Assembly (NCBI RefSeq): GCF_009674565.1
Contig: NZ_WKJL01000003.1
Span: 62,001 to 126,000, forward strand
DNA: 64,000 nucleotides
Direction: 5' to 3'
Origin: Duganella aquatilis
Lineage (GTDB): Bacteria; Pseudomonadota; Gammaproteobacteria; Burkholderiales; Burkholderiaceae_D
Below the pieces are notes generated by a model that saw nothing but the letters and a program-made list of their open reading frames with translations, did not search any database and was not told where the DNA came from. Below are positions 17,501 to 25,414 of this stretch, piece by piece (the first letter of the stretch is position 1; every line of letters starts with the position of its first letter). The position numbers and the translations under genes were made by a program.

Positions 17501-19321
17501 CTATTCGCCAACGACTCACCTTCGTTAGCAGAGCTCTTCGCGAATGAGGAGGGTTTGTCGTTCCTTGCGGTGCCGTCAGTCGAAGTACCCCGGCTTAACC
17601 GACTGCTCAAAGCCGCAGCTGTTGCTAAGCTCTCCGAGTCTGTATCCGTTGAGGTTGAAGGGAGTGGATGCGGTAAGATCGACACTGACCTGACGTCTCG
17701 AGTGCGAAGGGCTGTGCCTTATATAGCTCGAGTTCTTTACTCCCGGCAGCCGGAAGCGTTTGAAAGAGCGCTGGAAACAGGAAGGCTGACTGCGTTGTGG
17801 AACGTAACTGTCGCAGAAGTCGAAACGATAAATCTACGGGTGAGATTGGGTGAATTCAGTCGCGCTACAACGGCCGACGCAGCTATGACAGATGTGCAGG
17901 TGCTCTATCGTACGAACGCGAAGTCGCTAAAGGACAGGGTCGCCGCTGAACTAAGTAGATACCTTGTCGAGACAGTCGATTTCACCGATACCTTCGCGCG
18001 GATTCTGCTCGAAAACGATACGGAGGGCATTGAAGAATTTTTGGGTGTTGTGGCCATCAGGCACCTACCGGTCGACCTTGAACGCGCCGTTCGGCAGCGC
18101 GAGCTTCCAACCAAAGCCGATATTGAGGCTGCTGGCGAAGATGCTGCAGCAGATGACAGCACCCCAGGCGCTCCCCATGAAGCTTTGTCAGGCTCCGCCT
18201 CGGTCACCGCACACAATGGCGCTACCGTCGAGTTGGCAAAAGACGGCGGTACAGGCACTACCACGGCCGAGGAGGAACACTCACTACGCTCGGCAAGTTC
18301 TGCCCAACTGCCCTCGCTCACGAAGTCGTCTAGCTCGACTTCACCGATTCCCTCAACACCTATACTGCCAGGACCATTAGTACCACCGCTGACCAATCGG
18401 CTCGCCGGTTCGCCAAACCAGCACATGTCAGCGAATGAAAGCAAGGCGCAGATCAAGCTTCCCTCGACTGGCGGCATGCCCCCTCCGTTGCACGATACAG
18501 GCTCAGTCGATTCGCAACCGCACATTTCTCCAACTCCCGGTGCTAGTCTAAACGGCGGGGCAACATCTCCTGTCGCCCCATCTTTCGCAAACCCGCCTAA
18601 CAGCCAGGGGTTAAGCGTACCTTCGCGGGGTGCCCCTGTGCTATCAGGGAGCACAATGCGCCGGCAACCGGCGCAAACCAGGAGCGGTCGGCTCCTGAGC
18701 TACGTAGAGGGACCGGCAGCCCCTGACCGACAGGATTCACGAGAAGACCCAGCCAAGGCCGCAGCAAGGGATGCCGTCGGGCGCGCTGCTGTGGCCTATG
18801 TCCTGAAGACGCAATCCAAACGTTGGGCCTCCTTGACTGAGATGCCCCATAACAACCCTGGTTTCGACATCCTCGCGAGAGACGACTCTGGGAAGGATGA
18901 GTTTATCGAAGTCAAAGGTCAGAGTGGCGCCTGGACCCAAGAGGGTATTGCATTGACTCCTACCGAATTGCTGACCGCGCAAAAGATGAGGGACCGATAC
19001 TGGCTTTGTGTGGTCGAGTTTGCTCAGGACGAAAAGAGGCGCCAACTTCATTTATTGAAGGACCCATTTGGTCAGGTAAGCCAGTTTAGATTCGACGTGG
19101 GATGGAAGGCTATAGCTGAGAACGTGGCCACCTCCCCGATGGTTCCGGAGAAAGGCCTCTATATCGACATCGATGGGGTAGGCCAAGGTCGGATTCTCAG
19201 CGTCCGTGGCAAAGGGGCTTTCTATAACGTGCACGTGCTACTAAAGGATGGGAAGCAAGTGAATTCGCTGTTCCACCCCGTCAAGATGAGCCTATCGAAG
19301 GAGCCGCTATGGCACGAATGA
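14501..19321 (+). CDS. Sacsin-type GHKL ATPase with C-terminal DUF3883 (candidate defence protein)
   Basis: 1,606 residues from ATG 14501 (TTG 14477 is also in frame). Residues 62-72 (ELIQNADDNSY) give the N box and VGASSKAKDKQ...IGEKGIGFKS at about 109-130 the G boxes of a GHKL/HSP90-like ATPase of the sacsin class. A long middle region is unassigned; residues of about 1,215-1,400 are a Ser/Pro-rich linker. The C-terminal DUF3883 domain has PGFDIL and FIEVKG (near 1,468), a PD-(D/E)xK-like nuclease signature. The last 13 bases overlap the NERD-UvrD gene. ATPase plus nuclease plus partner helicase in a defence-rich element suggests nucleic-acid restriction. I do not match it to a named system. 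Confidence 0.8.
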   Translation: MSIKPPLPPQQFIERVRRSFLISDDLPEHLQEGALNLQTQLNEALRLLSEDLYSKKTHFVLELIQNADDNSYQPGSTPELTFSITPNRLTLSNNEVGFSEENINAICKVGASSKAKDKQHHIGEKGIGFKSVFSVSNAPEIHSNGFHFRFDRTASTNLLGYVIPTWCEAPDDARPDYTTIVLPAMAGYIFNDATVSDLDARVLLFLNKLRQLTLVQGEVHRLYQRADLNGISQLTTSTTTADEKSIEVGFRYMRVTKTFPMADEFADAKRPDVHESTVTLAFPLDDNGAALLEPASYVFAYLPIHQVGFRFPLHADFILNSGREEVLKDRPWNQRLRDGIAETFVSALTEFKRSSELALTYLRYVPENTDIADDFFGKVRQEIVDRLANEESMKSASGTWHRPSALRLAEKGFRNLFPSAQALSLFGFDYVDPQVQGGHVLLRELGVRDVGPSEILEVFRSHQGWLMEQPLEWRANLYALIAEDLATFVKAGLLKVPCLPTSSGTYVTPAQTTVFFPLGRRKNYGFEHELVVLDGELYDAALERSPEVRELFGTLKVRTDAPYELVVSHILPKHAGDAWKKSKFQALVGHLRYVKDKLSAFLEGAISRGKTHSQAYQMLREGMWIGTKLVNPNGTWTFNRINSLYLGTEYKPDFCIETLIAGEPGMASYVSAAYLSPSSKDIDSEAKSWHDFFVALGVRTSPAVDSFGGNWKSSKELDLLLNASSPTIRRETLECLSRHWSIYSGKLAHNLSAGRNRFVSAETSFARQIREMAAPLRGKKATIPLSESYYMTDELRATLGDGLPYIDAVMIPQMLDDCRVTHHVNAESLIKRLKQLKQNDSGTTKQVQAIYRVLEGRLWESDASFIRQSFGNDGLIQLKGSHKGWFSPSEVSWLTNGQFLDSLYPPIQSLYKDFQGFFIEKLGVPRLLPISKRVKALMRLVEIADKATREAEALAIYKRAEQALKPQFGKEIEVPDWIETFSEEAVFVDHWGEVVGNGDHLFANDSPSLAELFANEEGLSFLAVPSVEVPRLNRLLKAAAVAKLSESVSVEVEGSGCGKIDTDLTSRVRRAVPYIARVLYSRQPEAFERALETGRLTALWNVTVAEVETINLRVRLGEFSRATTADAAMTDVQVLYRTNAKSLKDRVAAELSRYLVETVDFTDTFARILLENDTEGIEEFLGVVAIRHLPVDLERAVRQRELPTKADIEAAGEDAAADDSTPGAPHEALSGSASVTAHNGATVELAKDGGTGTTTAEEEHSLRSASSAQLPSLTKSSSSTSPIPSTPILPGPLVPPLTNRLAGSPNQHMSANESKAQIKLPSTGGMPPPLHDTGSVDSQPHISPTPGASLNGGATSPVAPSFANPPNSQGLSVPSRGAPVLSGSTMRRQPAQTRSGRLLSYVEGPAAPDRQDSREDPAKAAARDAVGRAAVAYVLKTQSKRWASLTEMPHNNPGFDILARDDSGKDEFIEVKGQSGAWTQEGIALTPTELLTAQKMRDRYWLCVVEFAQDEKRRQLHLLKDPFGQVSQFRFDVGWKAIAENVATSPMVPEKGLYIDIDGVGQGRILSVRGKGAFYNVHVLLKDGKQVNSLFHPVKMSLSKEPLWHE

Positions 19322-21030
19322 TTCCTCTACTGGATGAAGAACGGCTTCGAGCTATGGTGTCGCGCGCGGAAGCTCGCTTCTATGCGGTATGCCGCGACCA
19401 GCTACCGAACGACTTCCTCGTCATATACAGCGCCAACTGGCTCTATCGCGACGGCCGGGGTCGAGTTAACGAAGGGGAAGCGGACTTCACGTTAGTCTCG
19501 CCGACTCTAGGCATTCTTGCCGTTGAGGTTAAAGGCGGTGGAGTCCATTTCGACCCTGCCGTCGGCGCATGGCATTCGATAGATCGAAACGGCAGATCGA
19601 ACCCTATAAAGGACCCCTTCCGACAGGCTTCCAGTGAACGCCACGCGCTCTTGGATCAGATTGCTGGCCATGCAAACTGGCGGCAGTTCGGCGGCGAAAG
19701 ATTCACTTTAGGGCATGCTGTGGTCTTTCCTGATATCCACGACGCAGTTCCACTGCTCGGGCCTGACCGACAGCGTGACATCGTCGGCGTGAACGCTGAC
19801 CTTGGCGACGTGTCCGACTGGGTACGCCGTGTAATGCGGTTCTGGCATCAGCCTATCGATGCTCCGCTAGGCGTCCGTGGGGTCCGAGTCATAGAAGGTA
19901 TTTTGTGCAATCCTATCGACGTGCGGCCCGTGTTGCGTGCTACGGTGGACCAGGCCGAAGCGCACCGGGTTCGCCTGACCGCCAACCAAGCGAAAGTGCT
20001 GCGCGTGATTGGTGGCCGTCGCCGGGCTGTCGTGTCCGGTGGAGCCGGCACCGGGAAGACGCTGCTCGCTGTTGAAAAGGCAAAGCAACTCGCTGACCAA
20101 GGTCTCAACGTGCTCTTGCTTTGCTACAACCGACCGCTGGCAAATTTCCTGGCTCAAGGACTGCGTGATACCCCGCGGATTCAGGCGCAAAGCTACCACC
20201 AACTATGTGATCAGAGAGCCCGCCTGGCTGCTCAGGCGGGTCGTGACGTCTTAGCAGAGGCCACGCAAGCGTACCCTGGTACGGGTGAAAAGCTGCTGTT
20301 CGACCTCCAATTACCTTTCGCGCTTGCACTCTCTGCCGAAGTTCTGCAGGAAGGCTTCGACGCTGTAGTGGTAGATGAGGCGCAGGATTTCAGCGACGAA
20401 TACTGGCTCGGCGTCGAGATGCTGCTAAGCGATCAGGAGCGCGGTCACTTCTACATCTTCATTGATCAGAATCAGGCTCTGTACTCCCGAATCGCGGCGC
20501 TGCCCATCGAAGACGAGCCATTTCGCCTGACGATGAACTGTCGCAACACTGCGCCGATTCACGAAGCCGCCTACCGGTTCTACAGGGGCGACGCGATTGA
20601 TTCACCGGAGCTGCAAGGCCCGCCGATCACGTGGATTAGCCACGATAAAGATGCGGACCAGGCAGACGCCGTCGCTCGACGGGTGCATCAGTGGATCAAC
20701 GTTGAGGGCATTGAGGCGCAGGATGTCGCTGTCTTAGTGACGAAGCGTCCTAAAGCGTTCTACTACTCACTACTGCAGCAGCGCGCTGATGCCGGAAAGG
20801 TACGTTTGGCTATCGAGATGCACAACCAGCGCTCCTCTGTCCTGCTAGATACGGTCGCAAGATTCAAAGGTCTCGAGAGTCAAGCTGTCGTGCTGTGGCT
20901 CGGCGACGAAGTGCTAGACGAGGAGTTATGGGAGACCGTATATGTAGGCATCACTAGGGGAAAGACTCTGCTCACAGTAGTTGGCACTCAGAGGTCTCTT
21001 CAAACTGTCAAAGAATATGTGTGCGGTTAA
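19309..21030 (+). CDS. NERD nuclease-UvrD/Rep-type helicase fusion
   Basis: 573 residues; GGAG precedes the ATG. The N-terminal NERD domain shows GEADFTLVSPTLGILAVEVK (Asp at about 53, EVK at about 72), a PD-(D/E)xK nuclease pattern. The SF1 helicase follows: Walker A GGAGTGKT at about 243-250, VVVDEAQDF at about 354, MNCRNT (motif IV region), FKGLESQAVVL and YVGITRGK (motif VI). NERD-helicases often act in DNA repair or phage defence. It overlaps the giant GHKL-DUF3883 gene by 13 bases, so the two products are made together and probably act as one system. Confidence 0.88.
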   Translation: MARMIPLLDEERLRAMVSRAEARFYAVCRDQLPNDFLVIYSANWLYRDGRGRVNEGEADFTLVSPTLGILAVEVKGGGVHFDPAVGAWHSIDRNGRSNPIKDPFRQASSERHALLDQIAGHANWRQFGGERFTLGHAVVFPDIHDAVPLLGPDRQRDIVGVNADLGDVSDWVRRVMRFWHQPIDAPLGVRGVRVIEGILCNPIDVRPVLRATVDQAEAHRVRLTANQAKVLRVIGGRRRAVVSGGAGTGKTLLAVEKAKQLADQGLNVLLLCYNRPLANFLAQGLRDTPRIQAQSYHQLCDQRARLAAQAGRDVLAEATQAYPGTGEKLLFDLQLPFALALSAEVLQEGFDAVVVDEAQDFSDEYWLGVEMLLSDQERGHFYIFIDQNQALYSRIAALPIEDEPFRLTMNCRNTAPIHEAAYRFYRGDAIDSPELQGPPITWISHDKDADQADAVARRVHQWINVEGIEAQDVAVLVTKRPKAFYYSLLQQRADAGKVRLAIEMHNQRSSVLLDTVARFKGLESQAVVLWLGDEVLDEELWETVYVGITRGKTLLTVVGTQRSLQTVKEYVCG

Positions 21031-21150
21031 ATGTCGAGGTGCACTATGTAGAGCTACTCGAAAAATCAGAGGCCGTTACCTAAAACTGTGAACTGTTTAG
21101 AAATCAACGTCCAAGTCTACTTAAATATCTCAAATCAAGTCAGATAGTAT

Positions 21151-22263
21151 ATGTCAACAAAAACTAAAAAACAGCACTATGTTCCCCAGTTACTTTTACA
21201 GCATTTCGAAAATAACGAGCGAGTCTGCGTCTTTGACTCTACTCGAAATTTATTTCGCCAAAACATCGATGTTAAAAACGAATTTGCTCGAAATTATTTT
21301 TATGACAAAAGTGGAAAAATAGACCCGCTGCTTAATACTGGGATAGAAACACCTGCAGCACCCTTTATTAGTCGATACGTGGAACAACTAAAAACAAACG
21401 GAGTGAATCCTCCAGTTGAAATATTGCGATTTATAACAAATCAATTAATGAGGACACCATCAGCCCTTCGACAAGCATTGGGTGCTATAGAAGCCTATTC
21501 TAGTTCAGTAATCAAGCAAATAGGAGAACTGCATGGATTCCCAGAGGAAATCACCAAGAATATAAAACTTGAACCCAAAGACCCTAAGGCAATATTGGCG
21601 TATATTACGGCTACTAGCATTATTCAATGGCCACTTATAGAAGACCTTGGTCAACGGCTGTTGATTAACAACACGCAAATTCCATTTATTATTTCTGACC
21701 ACCCTGTTGTTCAGTACAATAAATATCTTCAAAACTGCAAAAATCCGGCAAAAACGTCGTTACCAGCCCGTGGACTGATTATATTTTTACCAATTTCACC
21801 TAAGGTAACTTTATGTCTATTCGACCAGGAAGTCTACCGATTTAAAAATCGGACTCAGCCCACCACAGAAATTTCGACCAAGGAGGACGTTGATATTTTA
21901 AATAGCCTTCAGGCGATGAATAGGGAAGATTCCATTATATTTTCACACGAATCGGACGAGTCCTACGTAAGATGTCTGTGTCATAAATTCAAGCCCAATT
22001 CACTTCATACAATCCAGTCGAGAAAAGCACCAATTGTGCTTTTACGCAATGGTAAGAATGCGGCGGATCATTTTATTTGGAGAGTACAAACTAATATTCC
22101 GAAGTGGATTTCTATCGTAACGGTAAGAAAGAAGGCCAAAGAAAATCAAGACATATACTCTCACAGACTTCCCGAGGCAGTAGCTCGGCAAAAAATAATC
22201 ATGGAAAATTTTGAAAAAAAATGGCAGGAAGAGGCGGAGAAAGAAGGACTTGTTCCAAAATAA
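21151..22263 (+). CDS. DUF4238 protein
   Basis: 370 residues beginning KKQHYVPQLLLQHF, the hallmark DUF4238 start, followed by the typical FARNYFYDKSGK and IISDHPV motifs. The domain is common in defence islands and phages; its biochemical role is not known to me. The gene is visibly AT-rich compared with both neighbours, pointing to a separate origin. It is unlinked: 120 bases after the helicase and convergent with the DUF2726 gene. Confidence 0.75.
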   Translation: MSTKTKKQHYVPQLLLQHFENNERVCVFDSTRNLFRQNIDVKNEFARNYFYDKSGKIDPLLNTGIETPAAPFISRYVEQLKTNGVNPPVEILRFITNQLMRTPSALRQALGAIEAYSSSVIKQIGELHGFPEEITKNIKLEPKDPKAILAYITATSIIQWPLIEDLGQRLLINNTQIPFIISDHPVVQYNKYLQNCKNPAKTSLPARGLIIFLPISPKVTLCLFDQEVYRFKNRTQPTTEISTKEDVDILNSLQAMNREDSIIFSHESDESYVRCLCHKFKPNSLHTIQSRKAPIVLLRNGKNAADHFIWRVQTNIPKWISIVTVRKKAKENQDIYSHRLPEAVARQKIIMENFEKKWQEEAEKEGLVPK

Positions 22264-22359
22264 ACCACCCACTTGCTTTCCTCGCCTACATCGTCGCTAA
22301 TGAGGCAAGGATGCCTGGATGACTCACGGATGGCCACCCAGGGCTTATGGCTAAACTGC

Positions 22360-23301
22360 CTAGGCCGGTACTAAAAAATCGTGTGTTCGGCGCGGTCGCA
22401 GGCGACGAACACGAATTGCATCCAAAGTCCCGGCCTCGGCCATCAGTAGGGCATAAAAATCTTCAGCACGAACTGCCTGAGTGTCGGCTGGCCTGATGCG
22501 AATTAATGGTAACCCTGCTAGCTTGAACAATAAGTTTTTCAGTTCATCCCGCTCGCGCGCTTCGTCGCTGTCGTGGTGCGCCGAGTCGAGTTCAAAACCC
22601 ATGACAGGGTCTTCATCCGTCGTGCACAACAGTAAATCTACTTGGGCCAACAAGGCAAAATTGCGGGCGCGGAGCGGCAGCGTAGCTTCCAGTTTTTCGA
22701 TGTCGATGAAGTTCTTCAGTGGGACATTGGGATATGCCTGCAGCGATGGAAAATACTGCCGCACCGCACGCAGGAATTCATATTCCTGTTGGCTCGCGCA
22801 GACGTTTTTACGAAAATCAAAAGCGTCCACTGCCGACCATGTTCCGACAGTAAACGAACTAGCGATAGCAACCCGCTTCAGTTCGGTGGGTTGGTTCTCG
22901 CCTGCACCGTCCAGCATATTTGAAGGGGGCCTGTGCCGCTGCTTGTAGTCATGCGACTTCAAGTCAGAAAACGTAGCAAGCGCTGGAACTGGCACGCTAG
23001 CACTTGGCTCGACCAATCGGACCGCATCATTAATGCGAAGGTTGATGGCCTCCAAAAGGTCATTGTCCACCAGCAGAAGCCAGTTATCGCGAACCAGGCG
23101 CCACAATAGAACAACGTCGGCGGCGGCCAGCTTATTCGCGTTGAACGCCGCCCGTAGCACCGACGGAAACACTCGCTGGGTTAAGCCCGTGACGATTGGG
23201 TCAACGCCGTTGTGCTGACGGTAGACCTGATAGTCGAGCAGAAACTTGCCGACGTCCCCCTTCTCCAGAAGGAAGCGCAGGTTCTCAATATCCGGGTTCA
23301 T
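22360..23301 (-). CDS. DUF2726-type nuclease, second gene of a two-gene unit
   Basis: 313 residues; GGAGG six bases before the ATG. The N-terminal half is helical and unassigned. The C-terminal half is DUF2726-like: YEFLRAVRQYFPSL, then LLAQVDLLLC, VMGFELDSAHHDSDEARERD and KNLLFKLAGLPLIRI, an arrangement of the PD-(D/E)xK restriction-endonuclease fold (Asp, Glu-Leu-Asp in place of ExK, and RD..K). The gene's ATG overlaps the stop of the upstream 564-residue gene (ATGA), so they are translated together. Possible role: nuclease effector of an uncharacterised defence pair. Confidence 0.65.
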   Translation of the reverse strand: MNPDIENLRFLLEKGDVGKFLLDYQVYRQHNGVDPIVTGLTQRVFPSVLRAAFNANKLAAADVVLLWRLVRDNWLLLVDNDLLEAINLRINDAVRLVEPSASVPVPALATFSDLKSHDYKQRHRPPSNMLDGAGENQPTELKRVAIASSFTVGTWSAVDAFDFRKNVCASQQEYEFLRAVRQYFPSLQAYPNVPLKNFIDIEKLEATLPLRARNFALLAQVDLLLCTTDEDPVMGFELDSAHHDSDEARERDELKNLLFKLAGLPLIRIRPADTQAVRAEDFYALLMAEAGTLDAIRVRRLRPRRTHDFLVPA

Positions 23302-24992
23302 TGCGCACCTCCTACACGTTCAAAGCGCAGAAACAATGCATTACCGGATGCCCACGGCCAAGCTTTCACGCCCGGAATCTCCGGGATAATTCCTTTGGTC
23401 GAGTGCAAATACGGGATGGTCGCGGCACGAATTGCCAAGCCTAAAGCACCGACGCCTAGCCGGAATTCTTCAGCTTCCGTAGCCCAGACTAAATGGGGCA
23501 ATTCGCGTTCACTTCGTAGGCCGCCAGCATCAGTGAACAGCTTCTGTGCATGAAGGCCACTCGCAAACTCATCCACGACCTCCCTCAGCGCAGTAGCATG
23601 CTGCTCATCCAGGCCTGCGGGCACCACATAGACGACCTTATCCACGCGCTGCATCAGTGCCCGCAGCAACCCGTCATCGCCAACGCGAACCATTTCAGAA
23701 ACATTAGGCTTCGCGAAGACCATATTGGGTTTGTCGACCTGAAGATTCTCGAGAAACTGGAACACAAACCCGACCGGCAAAACGTTCGCCATTGGCACCG
23801 GTTCGAGCTCAAACTTCTCGATATAGCTATCCCATGTCAGCCCCGCCTTGTTCAGTTCATGCAAAACGAAGTGCAAGTCAATGCGATAGGCGTCGGGAAG
23901 CCCGTTAAGGTAATCAAGCCGCTTGGAATGTTCGCGATGCTTGAAACTCTTCCCGTGGATGCGCTTCGCAAGGTGGTAGCGGCCTTGCAATCGGTCACAG
24001 TCCGCGACACTGATTTGGCGTGTTACACGCCCTGGCACATAAGCATCTGGCTTCAAGGTTTCGACCGACCACACGTAGCGGATGCCGTTGACGTACCACG
24101 CCCCGACGCCATCCTTGGGTACAGTAATGTGCAAGGTGGGCATCTCATTTGATTCGTCATCGCGCATAGATAGTTCCAGCTGATACCAGCAAGACAGCTC
24201 GTCACCTCGCGCTATCTCGTAGCCACTGTGGGGGTCATCCTCATCGTCTTCCCGCATCAGAACAAGTTCCGAGTTAACAACGTCCTTCACCGTGACGGCC
24301 GTAGGGTGGCCTGGAATATCCTGAGAATTGGCACACAAGCGTAGCGCTTCATAGCCATCAAGGACTGCGTGGCCGTTTTCTTCAAGGTGGCGTCGTAGCT
24401 TTGCGAGCGCTGCCGGCGCACCATCAAGCCACTGCGGATCGTCTACACCTGATGTGATGACCGCTAGCGGCCAATCCTGAGGGCGCTGCTGGACTTCGCC
24501 CTTTGCAGACGGCACAGGGGTAGTGAAGCTGATTACTCCAACCGTGAAACCCAGTTTCAGGACCCCGAGCGGCAATTGTCCTCGGGCACGCAGCCGGTCG
24601 ACCCATTTGCGCAAGTCGTCGGCCAGCTGATCCCATGAATCGAACTGCGAATCCTTTACCTGACCGGTATCAAACGCTGAGAACACGAGTCGACGAACGT
24701 CATCGTTCTGATAGGTATGCAAGCTGTCAAATCCGTACAGGCCCGCAGCAGCATGCAGCGCAGGGATGTGCTTCAGCTTGATGCGGTGTGTCTTCAAGAC
24801 CACCATCAAGCGCTTGGCCACCGAGTTAAGGGCCTCGCCAGGCTGCAGGTTTAACTGCCGGATGACGTCACGTGCGCCGTTCATAGTGAAGTTCGGCGCC
24901 TTAGCTTTAACGAACGTCCACAATGACGCTGCTTGCGCTTCAAGGGTAGGCAGGATACGTGTTGGCCCGTAGGCCGAGGTAGAGGCTTTCAT
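23298..24992 (-). CDS. 564-residue protein of unknown function, first gene of the DUF2726 unit
   Basis: GGAG lies eight bases before the ATG at 24992. Residues of about 56-93 (LNSVAKRLMVVLKTH, then AAAGLYGFDSLHTYQ) resemble the small glyoxalase-related helical domain often found at the N-terminus of phage and defence proteins. The rest is not recognised: a beta-rich middle (GDELSCWYQLELSM, TLHITVPKDGVGAWYVNG) and a C-terminal region with KVVYVVPAGLDEQ. No Walker motif, membrane segment or obvious nuclease site is seen. It is coupled to the DUF2726 nuclease by a four-base overlap and probably provides its recognition or regulation. Confidence 0.55.
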   Translation of the reverse strand: MKASTSAYGPTRILPTLEAQAASLWTFVKAKAPNFTMNGARDVIRQLNLQPGEALNSVAKRLMVVLKTHRIKLKHIPALHAAAGLYGFDSLHTYQNDDVRRLVFSAFDTGQVKDSQFDSWDQLADDLRKWVDRLRARGQLPLGVLKLGFTVGVISFTTPVPSAKGEVQQRPQDWPLAVITSGVDDPQWLDGAPAALAKLRRHLEENGHAVLDGYEALRLCANSQDIPGHPTAVTVKDVVNSELVLMREDDEDDPHSGYEIARGDELSCWYQLELSMRDDESNEMPTLHITVPKDGVGAWYVNGIRYVWSVETLKPDAYVPGRVTRQISVADCDRLQGRYHLAKRIHGKSFKHREHSKRLDYLNGLPDAYRIDLHFVLHELNKAGLTWDSYIEKFELEPVPMANVLPVGFVFQFLENLQVDKPNMVFAKPNVSEMVRVGDDGLLRALMQRVDKVVYVVPAGLDEQHATALREVVDEFASGLHAQKLFTDAGGLRSERELPHLVWATEAEEFRLGVGALGLAIRAATIPYLHSTKGIIPEIPGVKAWPWASGNALFLRFERVGGAQ

Positions 24993-25018
24993 TGGATGAG
25001 CTCCGATTAAGGAAAGTC

Positions 25019-25159
25019 ATGAACGGCACGCGTTGTTCGGCTTTCCAGAGTTCAACCAAAGCCGGTGAAGACAAGGAAGACTACATACTGGTTTTGCCAG
25101 GCCGGACAAGATATCCGGTGCGTGCACTGACGGGAGCAACTCACCCACGGTTCGGCTGA
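25019..25159 (+). CDS. Possible 46-residue small protein ending in a terminator hairpin
   Basis: An ATG preceded by AAGGAAAG opens a 46-codon frame (MNGTRCSAFQSS... to ...HPRFG) whose stop lies within the loop and right arm of a Rho-independent terminator at 25147-25170. The frame begins only 26 bases from the divergent 564-residue gene. The combination of ribosome site, frame and terminator is what a tiny gene or a roughly 150-nt RNA would show. No homology is recognised, and the region could equally be the untranslated leader of the divergent gene. Confidence 0.3.
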   Translation: MNGTRCSAFQSSTKAGEDKEDYILVLPGRTRYPVRALTGATHPRFG

Positions 25160-25170
25160 ACCGTTTTTTT
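25147..25170 (+). terminator. Rho-independent terminator
   Basis: Perfect seven-base stem ACGGTTC / GAACCGT with a GGCT loop, followed directly by seven T. It works on the plus strand only. No ordinary plus-strand gene ends here, so it must end a short transcript (see the 46-codon frame) or an antisense transcript of the divergent DUF2726 unit. The rest of the 422-base gap to 25,414 is AT-rich and presumably holds promoters for the divergent unit and for qatA; I could not fix -35/-10 boxes. Confidence 0.75.
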
Positions 25171-25414
25171 ATACTACTGAAGTGTGAGGACGCTTGTCAA
25201 GGAGTTAGTGACTTGATTCTGGCGTCGACTACCAATCGCCCATAAATGCAACATTTACAACAACTAATGGTATCATGCAGAAATTGTTTTCTTGAAACTG
25301 TTAGCGACTATTCCGGCTCGGTGTCCGGCAGAGACACAGCAAGATTCCCTCGATAACGAAGCAGAAAACACAAAATAACCTAAGTGTGCAGGTCCAATCC
25401 AGGGAGAGCAGCAA

